Positions 1 through 8,485 of a stretch of DNA of 64,000 nucleotides are shown here, piece by piece; position 1 is the first letter of the stretch, and each line of letters begins with the position of its first letter. Under the pieces are notes generated by a model that was given only the letters and a program-made list of their open reading frames with translations, searched no databases and was not told where the DNA came from. This stretch comes from Pseudomonas lalkuanensis. Lineage in GTDB: Bacteria; Pseudomonadota; Gammaproteobacteria; Pseudomonadales; Pseudomonadaceae. The DNA lies in NCBI RefSeq assembly GCF_008807375.1, contig NZ_CP043311.1, positions 2,956,001 through 3,020,000 of the forward strand, in the 5' to 3' direction. A program made the translations under genes and the position numbers.

Positions 1-539
1 AGACCCAGGACGGCGGTCACTTCGGCACCCTGACCCTGACTGACGCCCCGGCCCGCCTGCTGCCGCTAGACGCCGAGGCCCTGGCCGACGCGCTGGATGA
101 GGCGGCCCTGGGCACCGCCGCCTACCTGCTGGGTGGCGCCGAACAGGCCTTCGCCATGACCGTCGACTACCTGCGTACGCGCAAACAGTTTGGCCAGGTG
201 ATCGGCACCTTCCAGGCGCTGCAGCACCGCGCGGTGGACCTGAAGCTGCAACTGGCCCTGTGGCGCGCCAGCCTGGACGCCGCTGCCATCGCCTGCGACT
301 CCGGCGCCCCCGTAGCCCAGCGCCGCGCCGCCGTATCCCGCGCCAAGGCCCGGTCCGCCGATGCGGCGCTGTTGGTGACCCGTCAGGCGGTCCAGCTGCA
401 CGGCGCCATCGGCTACACCGACGAGTGCGATGTCGGTCTGTTCCTGCGCAAGGCCATGACCCTGGCCAACCTCTACGGCTCGTCCGCCCTGCATCGGCGC
501 CGCTATGACGCGCACATGCCCAGCCTCGCCGACGCCTGA
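1..539 (+). CDS. Acyl-CoA dehydrogenase, C-terminal part (5' end outside window)
   Basis: The window opens inside this gene. The frame is open from base 3 and ends in TGA at 537-539, so the last 178 codons are visible. The segment is the helical C-terminal domain of an acyl-CoA dehydrogenase: it has RKQFGQVIGTFQALQHR, the usual helix start that contacts FAD, and then QLHGAIGYTDE, the family's late signature. The enzyme would oxidise an acyl-CoA to a 2-enoyl-CoA with FAD. A second dehydrogenase starts 32 bp downstream on the same strand. Paired dehydrogenase genes like this often form heteromers in steroid and terpenoid side-chain catabolism, but that is inference. The N-terminal domain is not visible. 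Confidence 0.9.
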   Translation, partial: TQDGGHFGTLTLTDAPARLLPLDAEALADALDEAALGTAAYLLGGAEQAFAMTVDYLRTRKQFGQVIGTFQALQHRAVDLKLQLALWRASLDAAAIACDSGAPVAQRRAAVSRAKARSADAALLVTRQAVQLHGAIGYTDECDVGLFLRKAMTLANLYGSSALHRRRYDAHMPSLADA

Positions 540-571
540 CGCCACGGCCCATCCGATAGAGGAATTCGAGA

Positions 572-1735
572 ATGACCCAGACTTTCCAACTACCCGATTT
601 CAACGCACTGGCTGACGACGAGTTCCGTCACCTGGTACGTGACTTCCTGCAGGCGAACTTCCCCGACGAGCTCCGTGACCTGCCCAAGCGCCTGCACTGG
701 AACGAGGTGAAGGGTTGGTACATGACCCTGTCCGCCCATGGTTGGCTGGCACCCGGTTGGCCGCGCGAGTTCGGCGGCATGGGGCTGTCGGCGGCCAAGC
801 AGCTGATCTACACCGAGGAGTTCGAGAACTACGGCGTAGCACGCACGCCGGACCACGGCATCATGCTGCTGGGGCCGCTGCTGATCCGCTACGGCTCTCC
901 CGAACAGCAACAGCACTTCCTGCCGCGCATCCTGTCCGGCGAGCACATCTGGTGCCAGGGCTACAGCGAGCCGAATGCCGGTTCCGACCTGGCCAGCCTG
1001 CGCACCGAGGCCGTTCTGGACGGTGAGGAGTGGGTGGTCAATGGCCAGAAGATCTGGACCACCCTGGCCACCGACGCCGACTGGATCTTCCTGCTGGTGC
1101 GCACCGACAAGTCGGCGAAGAAGCAGGAGGGCATCAGCTTCCTGCTGGTGCCGACGAACAGCCCCGGCGTGACCGTGCGCCCGATCCTCAACCTCGACCT
1201 GCACGATGAGCTGTGCGAGGTGTTCTTCGACGACGTGCGGGTGCCCAAAGCCAACCTGGTGGGCGAGATGAACGCGGGCTGGACCATGGCCAAGGCGCTG
1301 CTCGGTTTCGAGCGCATCTTCCTCGGCTCGCCGAAGCAGTCGGCCAATGCCCTGACGCGCCTGGAAGTGCTCGGCGAACACCTGGGGCTGAGCCAGGACC
1401 CGGGCTTCCGCGATCGCCTGACCCGCCTGCGCCTCGACCTGGACGACCACAAGCTGCTGTTCGAGACCTTCGCCGAGCGCCTGCGCCGTGGTGAGAGCCT
1501 GGGGGCCGATGTCTCGCTGCTGAAGGTGCACCAGACCGAACTGTTCCAGCGCATCACCGACTACATGCTGGAAATCTCCGGTGAGTACGCCGCGCTGCTC
1601 GATCCCATCGAGGGCAACGGCAACCTGAATCCGACCGGCCTGTTCCTGCAGGCGCGCCCCGCGACCATCTACGGCGGCAGCTCGGAAATCCAACGCAACA
1701 TCCTCGCCAAGATGGTGCTCGGCCTGCCCGGTTGA
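572..1735 (+). CDS. Acyl-CoA dehydrogenase (387 aa)
   Basis: This is a full-length acyl-CoA dehydrogenase of normal size. An N-terminal helical domain is followed by WCQGYSEPNAGSDLASL, the ACAD signature around residues 129-145 that lines the FAD pocket. A beta domain follows, and the C-terminus has YGGSSEIQRNILAKMVLGLP, where FAD and substrate meet. A purine-rich GAGGAATTCGAGA precedes the ATG. It follows the partial dehydrogenase by 32 bp and the next ATG lies 32 bp beyond its stop, so it belongs to the same operon. The two adjacent dehydrogenases differ in sequence and may form a heteromer. The exact acyl substrate cannot be read from sequence. Confidence 0.93.
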   Translation: MTQTFQLPDFNALADDEFRHLVRDFLQANFPDELRDLPKRLHWNEVKGWYMTLSAHGWLAPGWPREFGGMGLSAAKQLIYTEEFENYGVARTPDHGIMLLGPLLIRYGSPEQQQHFLPRILSGEHIWCQGYSEPNAGSDLASLRTEAVLDGEEWVVNGQKIWTTLATDADWIFLLVRTDKSAKKQEGISFLLVPTNSPGVTVRPILNLDLHDELCEVFFDDVRVPKANLVGEMNAGWTMAKALLGFERIFLGSPKQSANALTRLEVLGEHLGLSQDPGFRDRLTRLRLDLDDHKLLFETFAERLRRGESLGADVSLLKVHQTELFQRITDYMLEISGEYAALLDPIEGNGNLNPTGLFLQARPATIYGGSSEIQRNILAKMVLGLPG

Positions 1736-1767
1736 GCCCTGCGCATCCATTCCAAGAGGGAAACGAC

Positions 1768-2673
1768 ATGCTCGATAACAAAGTAGTGGTAGTCACCGGA
1801 GCCGGCGGCGGCATCGGCCGCGCCATGGCCCTGGAACTGGCGCGTGCCGGTGCGGCGGTGGTCATCAACGACGTCGGCGTCTCCCTGGGCGGGGAGGGCG
1901 GTTCGGCCACGCCGGCCGAGGAGACCCGTCGGCTGATCGAAGAGGCGGGCGGTCGCGCGGTGATCAACACAGACAGCGTCGCCGACTGGAACGGTGCGCA
2001 GAACATCATCGCCTGCGCCCTGGACAACTTCGGCCACATCGATGGCGTGGTGAACAACGCCGGGATCATCCGCGATGTGATCTTCCACAAGATGAGCCCG
2101 GAGGACTGGCAGTCGGTCATCCAGGTCCATCTCAACGGCAGCTTCTTCGTCAGCCGCGCGGCGGCCGAGCACTTCCGCAAGCAGCAGAGCGGTGCCTTCG
2201 TGCACATGGTCAGCACCTCGGCGCTGATCGGCAATGTCGGCCAAGCCAACTATTCGGCGGCCAAGCTGGGCATCGTCGCCCTGTCCAAGTCCATCGCCCT
2301 GGACATGCAGCGCTTCAACGTGCGCTCCAACTGCATCGCCCCCTTCGCCTGGAGCCGCATGACCAGCGCCATCCCGGACAGCACGCCGGAAGAGAAGGCC
2401 CGTGTCGAGCGCCTGAAGCAGATGACCCCGGAGAAGAATGCACCGCTGGCGGTGTACCTGCTCTCCGACCAGGCCAAGGAGGTCAACGGCCAGGTCTTCA
2501 CCGTGCGCCGCAACGAAATCTTCCTGATGAGCCAGAGCCGTCCGCTGCGTTCCGTGCAGCAGGGCGAAGGCTGGACCGCGCAGAGTATTGCGGAGCACGG
2601 CATGCCGGCGTTGTCCGGTTCGTTCCAGGGGCTGCAGGTCAGCGCCGACGTGTTCTGTTGGGATCCGGTCTGA
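1768..2673 (+). CDS. SDR oxidoreductase, (3R)-hydroxyacyl-CoA dehydrogenase-like (301 aa)
   Basis: This is a short-chain dehydrogenase with the cofactor motif TGAGGGIGRA (residues 10-19), NNAG (96-99) and the catalytic Ser around 151, Tyr162 and Lys166 (YSAAK). It is about 50 residues longer than a minimal SDR. Its long insert after NDVGVSLGG resembles the (3R)-hydroxyacyl-CoA dehydrogenase domain of peroxisomal multifunctional enzyme type 2. It would oxidise a 3-hydroxyacyl-CoA to the 3-ketoacyl-CoA needed by the thiolase downstream. I place the start at the ATG at 1768 with AAGAGGG upstream; an earlier TTG at 1732 overlaps the previous gene and adds sequence unlike the family. Confidence 0.88.
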   Translation: MLDNKVVVVTGAGGGIGRAMALELARAGAAVVINDVGVSLGGEGGSATPAEETRRLIEEAGGRAVINTDSVADWNGAQNIIACALDNFGHIDGVVNNAGIIRDVIFHKMSPEDWQSVIQVHLNGSFFVSRAAAEHFRKQQSGAFVHMVSTSALIGNVGQANYSAAKLGIVALSKSIALDMQRFNVRSNCIAPFAWSRMTSAIPDSTPEEKARVERLKQMTPEKNAPLAVYLLSDQAKEVNGQVFTVRRNEIFLMSQSRPLRSVQQGEGWTAQSIAEHGMPALSGSFQGLQVSADVFCWDPV

Positions 2674-2713
2674 CTGGCCAACCAGCGACCCTAGTGAAAA
2701 CGAGGTTGAGTCG

Positions 2714-3880
2714 ATGAAAGTTCAAAGCCCGAAAGAAAGCTACCCCGAGATCCGCGAAGAAGTCCGCAAGCTGTGCGCGCGCTTCCCCGGCGAGTACTGG
2801 CGCAAGCTGGACGAGGTGCGGGGCTATCCCACCGAGTTCGTCCAAGCCCTGACGGAGTCGGGCTTCCTCTCCGTGTTGATCCCCGAGGAGTTCGGCGGCT
2901 CCGGACTCGGCCTTTCCGCCGCCGCGGCGATCCTGGAGACCATCCAGGAAACCGGCTGCAACGGCGCCGCTTGCCACGCCCAGCTCTACACCATGGGCAC
3001 CATCCTGCGGCACGGGTCCGAGGAGCAGAAAGCCCAGTACCTGACCGGCGTGGCCAGCGGCGAACTGCGCCTGCAGGCCTTCGGCGTCACCGAACCCACC
3101 AGCGGCACCGACACCACCTCGCTGCGCACCTTCGCTCGTCGTGAAGGCGACAAATTCGTGGTCAACGGGCAGAAAGTCTGGACCAGCCGTGCCGAGCACT
3201 CCGACCTGATGCTGCTGCTGGCGCGGACCACACCGCGCGACCAGGTGGCGAAGAAGACCGACGGCCTGTCGACCTTTATCGTCGATATGCGCGAAGTCCT
3301 GGGCAAAGGCCTGACCATCCGCCCGATCCGGACGATGATGAACCACAACAGCTGCGAGGTATTCTTCGACAACATGGAGGTTCCCGCCGCCAACATGGTG
3401 GGCGAGGAGGGCAAGGGTTTCCGCTACATCCTTTCGGGGATGAATGCCGAACGCCTGCTGATCGCTTCCGAGTGCATCGGCGACGCCAAGTGGTTCATCC
3501 GCAAGGCCGTGGAATACGCCAACGATCGCCAGGTGTTCGGCCGCCCCATCGGCCAGAACCAGGGTGTCCAGTTCCCCATCGCCAAGGCCTACACGCAGCT
3601 GCGTGCCGCCGAACTGATGGTGCGCGAAGGCCTGGCCAAGTACGAGGCGGGCGAAGACTGCGGCGCTGAAGCGAACATGGCCAAGATGCTCGCCGCCGAT
3701 GCGTCCTGGGAAGCCGCGAACGCCTGCCTGCAGACCCACGGTGGCTTCGGCTTCGCCGAGGAGTACGACGTCGAGCGTAAGTTCCGCGAGACCCGCCTGT
3801 ATCAGGTGGCGCCCATCTCCACCAACCTGATCCTCAGCTACGTTGCCGAGCACGTACTGGGCATGCCGCGCTCCTACTGA
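2714..3880 (+). CDS. Acyl-CoA dehydrogenase (388 aa)
   Basis: This is the third acyl-CoA dehydrogenase of the operon and is full length. It shows LQAFGVTEPTSGTDTTSL (ACAD signature), GQNQGVQFPIAKAYTQLRAAE in the C-terminal helical domain, and QTHGGFGFAEEYDVERKFRE at the active-site end, then a C-terminus ending GMPRSY. I chose the ATG at 2714, about 40 bp after the SDR stop; upstream in-frame codons run back inside the SDR gene and look non-native. It is clearly diverged from the first two dehydrogenases. A different substrate or pathway step is therefore likely, for example a short or branched acyl-CoA, but the substrate is not determined by the sequence. Confidence 0.92.
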   Translation: MKVQSPKESYPEIREEVRKLCARFPGEYWRKLDEVRGYPTEFVQALTESGFLSVLIPEEFGGSGLGLSAAAAILETIQETGCNGAACHAQLYTMGTILRHGSEEQKAQYLTGVASGELRLQAFGVTEPTSGTDTTSLRTFARREGDKFVVNGQKVWTSRAEHSDLMLLLARTTPRDQVAKKTDGLSTFIVDMREVLGKGLTIRPIRTMMNHNSCEVFFDNMEVPAANMVGEEGKGFRYILSGMNAERLLIASECIGDAKWFIRKAVEYANDRQVFGRPIGQNQGVQFPIAKAYTQLRAAELMVREGLAKYEAGEDCGAEANMAKMLAADASWEAANACLQTHGGFGFAEEYDVERKFRETRLYQVAPISTNLILSYVAEHVLGMPRSY

Positions 3881-3890
3881 GGACATCGCC

Positions 3891-4742
3891 ATGACCGAAT
3901 CCGATCTGGGGCCGCAGCAGGCCTGGCTGGGGTGTCGCGAGGAATGCGAGGCGGTTATCACCGCCGAGATGCTCCAAGCGTACCGCGCCACCCTCGGGCC
4001 CCATCTCTGGGACAACGACGGTTTCGCGCCGCCCGGGCTGCATTGGTGTCTTGCACCGACACCGGCGCTGGCCACCATGGCCGAGCTGGGCGAGGACGGC
4101 CACCCGCGCCGGGGCGGTTTCCTGCCCCCGGTGCTGCTGCCGCGGCGCATGTGGGCGGGCGGTGAAGTGGAGACCCTGGCGCCACTGCCGATCGGCGAAC
4201 CCATCAGGCGTGTGTCGACCATCACCGACATCCGCTTCAAGGAAGGCCGTACCGGCAACCTGTGCTTCGTTGCGGTTCAGCATGAGCTGTTCGCACGTGG
4301 CACCCTGGCGATTCGCGAGCGCCAGGACATCGTCTACCGAGGCGCTGCCACCGGAGGCGCGTCGGAACCAGCGGGCGGCGGCGAACCGCGTGAGGGCGAG
4401 CGGCAAAGCTGGGTGGAAACCCCGCCGACCTTGTTGTTCCGTTACTCGGCGCTGACCTTCAACGCCCATCGCATCCACTACGACTTGCCGTACGCCACCT
4501 GCGAAGAAGGCTATGAGGGATTGGTGGTGCAGGGCCCGCTGCAGGCCAGCCTGTTGTTCAACCTGGCGGCCAGCCATGCCGGCCGGGTGCCCCTGCGTTT
4601 CGCCTATCGAGGCCAGGCGCCGCTGATCGCCGGGCGTCCGTTCCGCGCGGCGGTTTCCTGGCATCAGAAGGGCGACAGCCTGCAGGCCTGGACCCAGGAC
4701 GGCGATGGCCGGATCAACATGGAGGCGAGCGCAACATGCTGA
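3891..4742 (+). CDS. HTD2/mesaconyl-C4-CoA-hydratase-like MaoC-fold hydratase (283 aa)
   Basis: This belongs to the FAS1-like dehydratase / HTD2 group, a two-hotdog MaoC-fold protein. The second half carries LLFRYSALTFNAHRIHYD, where the N-x-H and nearby Asp form the hydratase catalytic site. The first half includes the GLHWCLAPTP and GGFLPPVLLPRRMW segments typical of the degenerate partner domain. Relatives hydrate mesaconyl-C4-CoA, itaconyl-CoA or ordinary 2-enoyl-CoAs. The next gene encodes a CitE-type lyase and overlaps this stop by 7 bp (ATG at 4736, TGA at 4740). Hydration to a citramalyl- or beta-hydroxy-acyl-CoA followed by lyase cleavage is therefore a reasonable but unproven reading. 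Confidence 0.8.
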   Translation: MTESDLGPQQAWLGCREECEAVITAEMLQAYRATLGPHLWDNDGFAPPGLHWCLAPTPALATMAELGEDGHPRRGGFLPPVLLPRRMWAGGEVETLAPLPIGEPIRRVSTITDIRFKEGRTGNLCFVAVQHELFARGTLAIRERQDIVYRGAATGGASEPAGGGEPREGERQSWVETPPTLLFRYSALTFNAHRIHYDLPYATCEEGYEGLVVQGPLQASLLFNLAASHAGRVPLRFAYRGQAPLIAGRPFRAAVSWHQKGDSLQAWTQDGDGRINMEASATC

Positions 4743-5566
4743 GCCCGCGCTTTCGTCCTCCGGTGTCACCGTTGTTCGTTCCGGGCGACCGTCCCGAGCG
4801 TTTCGCCAAGGCCGCCGCCAGTGGCGCCGACGCGGTCATCCTCGATCTCGAGGATGCCGTGGCGCCCGCTGCACGGGAGATGGCCCGTGAGGCGGTTGCC
4901 AACCACGGCGTCGACTCGGTGACCGTCATCGTGCGCATCAACGCGGCGAGCAGAGAAGAGTTCCAGGCCGACCTTGCCGCACTGCGTGACGCCCGTTTCG
5001 ACGCGCTGATGCTGGCCAAGGCTGAGACCGCCGCCGACATCCGCCTCGTGCATTACCTGCTGGGGCGGCAGGTACCGATCATCGCTCTGGTGGAAACCGC
5101 CCGGGCGTTCAGCGACTTGGCCGGCCTGCTGCAGGAACCCGGCGTGGTACAGGCGGCCTTCGGCTCGCTGGACCTGGCCTTGGACCTGGGCTGCGAGCCG
5201 AGTTGGGACGCGTTGGCCTACTGCCGAGGCGCGCTGGTGTTGCAGTCGCGTCTCGCCGGGCTGCCGGCGCCGCTGGATGGCGTGACCACCAGTCTCGATG
5301 ACCCCGCATTGGTGAGGGCCGATGCCGAAGCCGCTTGTGGCCTGGGTTTCGCCGGAAAGCTGGCGATTCACCCCAAGCAGGTCGCCGCGATTCGCGAAGC
5401 CTTTCTGCCCGACGCGAAGGCCGTGTCCTGGGCACGCACCGTCCTGGAGGCCGCCAGCAGCGGCGCCGCGGTTCAAGTTGATGGGGCCATGGTCGATCGA
5501 CCGCTGATCGAGCGTGCCCGTCGCATCCTTTCCCGTTCCAGCGTTACTGGAGTATCCAAAGCATGA
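4736..5566 (+). CDS. CitE/HpcH-family CoA-ester lyase (276 aa)
   Basis: This is a TIM-barrel lyase of the citrate lyase beta / malyl-CoA lyase family. Motifs in order are [20 protein letters not shown] near the N-terminus, [11 protein letters not shown] with its acidic metal ligand, [37 protein letters not shown] and [10 protein letters not shown]. Such enzymes cleave 3-hydroxy-CoA esters (citramalyl-CoA, malyl-CoA, HMG-like thioesters) with Mg2+. It overlaps the hydratase upstream and its TGA overlaps the etfB ATG downstream (ATGA), so translation is probably coupled. The size fits the short CitE-like group, not full malate synthase G. The substrate is not known. Confidence 0.85.
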   Translation: MLSPRFRPPVSPLFVPGDRPERFAKAAASGADAVILDLEDAVAPAAREMAREAVANHGVDSVTVIVRINAASREEFQADLAALRDARFDALMLAKAETAADIRLVHYLLGRQVPIIALVETARAFSDLAGLLQEPGVVQAAFGSLDLALDLGCEPSWDALAYCRGALVLQSRLAGLPAPLDGVTTSLDDPALVRADAEAACGLGFAGKLAIHPKQVAAIREAFLPDAKAVSWARTVLEAASSGAAVQVDGAMVDRPLIERARRILSRSSVTGVSKA

Positions 5567-6312
5567 AAATCCTCGTTGCCGTGAAGCGCGTGGTCGACTT
5601 CAACGTCAAGGTCCGCGTCAAGGGGGACAACTCCGGCGTCGACCTCGCCAACGTGAAAATGGCCCTGAATCCCTTCTGCGAAATTGCCGTGGAAGAGGCC
5701 GTGCGCCTGAAAGAGCAAGGCATCGCGACCGAGGTCGTGGTGGTCTCGGCGGGCCCGGCTACCGCCCAGGAGCAGCTGCGGACCGCGCTGGCCCTGGGGG
5801 CTGATCGTGCGACCCTGGTGGAGTCGACTGAAGAGTTCAGCCCGTTGACCGTGGCCAAGCTGCTGAAGGCCCTGATCGAGCAGGAGCAACCGCAGTTGGT
5901 GCTCCTCGGCAAGCAGGCCATCGACAGCGACAACAACCAGACCGGCCAAATGCTGGGCGCCCTCACGGGCTTCGCCCAGGGCACCTTCGCCTCCAAGGTC
6001 GAACTGGCGGGCGACAAGGTCAAGGTCACCCGCGAAATCGACGGCGGTCTGCAGACCGTTGCACTGAACCTGCCGGCGATCGTCACCACCGACCTGCGCC
6101 TGAACGAGCCGCGCTACGCGTCGCTGCCGAACATCATGAAGGCCAAGAAGAAGCCGTTGGACGTGGTGACCCCGGACGCCCTGGGTGTTTCCACCGCTTC
6201 CACCGTCAAGACCCTGAAAGTCGAAGCGCCGGCTGCTCGTCAGGCCGGTATCAAGGTCAAGTCCGTGGCCGAGCTGGTCGAGAAACTGAAGAACGAAGCG
6301 AAGGTGATCTGA
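5563..6312 (+). CDS. etfB: Electron transfer flavoprotein beta subunit (249 aa)
   Basis: This is ETF beta of normal length, starting [20 protein letters not shown]. It contains [26 protein letters not shown], and [20 protein letters not shown] followed by the DNNQTGQ nucleotide (AMP) loop. With ETF alpha it takes electrons from the acyl-CoA dehydrogenases encoded just upstream and delivers them to ETF:ubiquinone oxidoreductase. The ATG overlaps the lyase stop and etfA begins 1 bp past its stop. A dedicated ETF inside a catabolic operon with three dehydrogenases suggests a private electron route or simply high demand. Confidence 0.96.
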   Translation: MKILVAVKRVVDFNVKVRVKGDNSGVDLANVKMALNPFCEIAVEEAVRLKEQGIATEVVVVSAGPATAQEQLRTALALGADRATLVESTEEFSPLTVAKLLKALIEQEQPQLVLLGKQAIDSDNNQTGQMLGALTGFAQGTFASKVELAGDKVKVTREIDGGLQTVALNLPAIVTTDLRLNEPRYASLPNIMKAKKKPLDVVTPDALGVSTASTVKTLKVEAPAARQAGIKVKSVAELVEKLKNEAKVI

Positions 6313-6313
6313 G

Positions 6314-7243
6314 ATGGCTGTTCTTGTAATCGCTGAACATCAAGGCGGCACTCTGGCTGCCGCCACCCTGAATACCGTGACCGCCGCACAACAGATCGAT
6401 GGCGAGGTTGTCGTCCTGGTAGCGGGGCAGGGCGTCAGTGCCGTGGCCGAAGCCGTTGCCAGGGTTGCGGGCGTGTCCAAGGTGCTGGTCGCCGACCACG
6501 CGGCCTACGCCCACCAACTGCCGGAGAACGTCGCGCCGCTGGTGACCTCCATCGCCAGCGACTTCAGCCACGTGCTGGCGCCGGCCACCACCAACGGCAA
6601 GAACTACCTGCCGCGCGTCGCGGCGCTGCTGGACGTCGACCAGATCTCCGAGATCATCGCCGTCGAGAGCGCCGACACCTTCAAGCGTCCGATCTACGCC
6701 GGCAACGCCATCGCCACCGTGCAGTCTTCCGCGGCCGTGAAGGTGATCACCGTGCGCACCACCGGTTTCGATGCCGCCGCTGCCGAAGGTGGTTCCGCTG
6801 CCGTCGAGGCCGTGGGTAGCGTATCCGATGCCGGCACGTCCGCCTTCGTCGGTGAAGAACTGGCCAAGTCCGACCGTCCGGAACTGACCGCTGCCAAGAT
6901 CGTCGTCTCCGGCGGCCGTGGAATGCAGAACGGCGACAACTTCAAGCACCTCTACGCCCTGGCCGACAAGCTGGGCGCTGCCGTGGGTGCGTCCCGTGCC
7001 GCGGTCGACGCCGGTTTCGTGCCGAACGACATGCAGGTCGGCCAGACCGGCAAGATCGTCGCGCCGCAGCTGTACATCGCCGTGGGCATCTCCGGTGCCA
7101 TCCAGCACCTGGCCGGTATGAAAGACTCCAAGGTCATCGTCGCGATCAACAAGGACGAAGAAGCGCCGATCTTCCAGGTGGCCGATTACGGCCTGGTGGG
7201 TGATCTGTTCGAGCTGGTTCCGCAACTGCAGGCCGCTCTCTGA
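6314..7243 (+). CDS. etfA: Electron transfer flavoprotein alpha subunit (309 aa)
   Basis: This is ETF alpha of standard length. The N-terminal domain begins [20 protein letters not shown]. The C-terminal FAD domain is complete with [34 protein letters not shown], the signature [17 protein letters not shown] and [16 protein letters not shown] at the end. FAD held here shuttles electrons from the dehydrogenases to the quinone pool. The gene follows etfB with a one-base gap and has a GAAGCGAAGGTGATCTG stretch as Shine-Dalgarno. The pairing with etfB makes the identification firm. Confidence 0.96.
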   Translation: MAVLVIAEHQGGTLAAATLNTVTAAQQIDGEVVVLVAGQGVSAVAEAVARVAGVSKVLVADHAAYAHQLPENVAPLVTSIASDFSHVLAPATTNGKNYLPRVAALLDVDQISEIIAVESADTFKRPIYAGNAIATVQSSAAVKVITVRTTGFDAAAAEGGSAAVEAVGSVSDAGTSAFVGEELAKSDRPELTAAKIVVSGGRGMQNGDNFKHLYALADKLGAAVGASRAAVDAGFVPNDMQVGQTGKIVAPQLYIAVGISGAIQHLAGMKDSKVIVAINKDEEAPIFQVADYGLVGDLFELVPQLQAAL

Positions 7244-7257
7244 GCGCGCGGGAGACG

Positions 7258-8466
7258 ATGAGCATGAGAAGAGCAGCGATAGTCGCACCGCGCCGTACAC
7301 CGGTGGGCGCCTTCGGTGGCAGCCTGCGCGGTGTGCCGGTGGAGTGCCTGGGCGCGGAGGTGGTCAAGGCCATCCTCGCCCAGACCAGGCTGGACCCCGC
7401 GCGCATCGACGATGTGGTGTTCGCCCAGTCCTACGCCAACTCCGAGACCCCCTGCGTGGGGCGCTGGATCGCCCTGGAGGCGGGCCTGCCGGTGAGCGTG
7501 CCCGGCATGCAGCTGGACCGACGCTGTGGCGGTGGCCTGCAGGCACTGGTCAATGCCGCGATGATGGTGCAGACCGGTGCCGCTGACGTGGTCCTGGCGG
7601 GCGGCGTCGAGAGCATGAGCAACATCGAGTACTACAGCACCGACATGCGCTGGGGTGCCCGCGCCGGTTCCGTCACCTTGCATGACCGCCTCGACCGTGG
7701 CCGCGAGCGCTCGCAACCGGAGCATCGTTTTGGCCGCATCTCCGGCATGATCGAGACCGCCGAGAACCTCGCCCGCGACTACGGCATCAGCCGCGAGGAG
7801 TCCGACGCCTTTGCCGCCCGCAGCCAGCAGCGTGCTGCCGCAGCCTGGGAGGCCGGCCGCTTCGATGCGGAGATCGTCCCCATCAGCGTGCCGCAACGCC
7901 GTGGCGAGCCGCTGCTGGTGACCCGTGACGAAGGTGTGCGCGGCGACACCACAGTGGAGAAGCTTGCTGCCCTGCGCGCACTGACGCCGGGTGGCACCGT
8001 CACCGCCGGTAACGCTTCCCAGCAAAACGACGCCGCCGCTGGCTGCCTGGTGGTGGCCGAGGACAAGCTGGAAGAACTCGGCCTGGAACCGATCGGCTTC
8101 CTGGTGGGCTGGGCCGCCGCCGGCTGCGAACCGGCAACCATGGGCATCGGCCCGGTTCCGGCGGTGCAGAAGCTGTTCGCCCGCACCGGCCTCGGCTTCG
8201 ACCAGATGGACCTGGTGGAGCTCAACGAGGCGTTCGCCTGCCAGGCGCTGGCGGTACTCAAGGGCTGGGGCTGGAACGATCCGGAGCGGATCAACGTCAA
8301 CGGTTCCGGCATTTCCCTGGGCCACCCCGTGGGGGCCACCGGCATGCGCATCCTCACGTCGATGCTGCATGAACTGCAGCGCCGCCAGGGCCGCTACGCC
8401 CTGGAGACCATGTGCATCGGCGGTGGCCAGGGGCTGGCTGCCATCTTCGAACGCGCAGGCGCCTGA
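7258..8466 (+). CDS. Acetyl-CoA acyltransferase (thiolase, 402 aa)
   Basis: This is a degradative-type thiolase. The nucleophile Cys90 lies in QLDRRCGGGLQAL, the general-base region is NEAFACQAL, GSGISLGHPVGATGMR carries the conserved His, and the C-terminal acid-base Cys lies in ETMCIGGGQGLAAIFE. It would thiolyse a 3-ketoacyl-CoA to acetyl- or propionyl-CoA plus a shorter acyl-CoA. It starts 14 bp after etfA with ATG at 7258; a second ATG at 7264 is also possible. It follows naturally from the dehydrogenases, hydratase and SDR upstream, completing a beta-oxidation set. Confidence 0.94.
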   Translation: MSMRRAAIVAPRRTPVGAFGGSLRGVPVECLGAEVVKAILAQTRLDPARIDDVVFAQSYANSETPCVGRWIALEAGLPVSVPGMQLDRRCGGGLQALVNAAMMVQTGAADVVLAGGVESMSNIEYYSTDMRWGARAGSVTLHDRLDRGRERSQPEHRFGRISGMIETAENLARDYGISREESDAFAARSQQRAAAAWEAGRFDAEIVPISVPQRRGEPLLVTRDEGVRGDTTVEKLAALRALTPGGTVTAGNASQQNDAAAGCLVVAEDKLEELGLEPIGFLVGWAAAGCEPATMGIGPVPAVQKLFARTGLGFDQMDLVELNEAFACQALAVLKGWGWNDPERINVNGSGISLGHPVGATGMRILTSMLHELQRRQGRYALETMCIGGGQGLAAIFERAGA

Positions 8467-8485
8467 AGTACGGGAGCGAAACAGC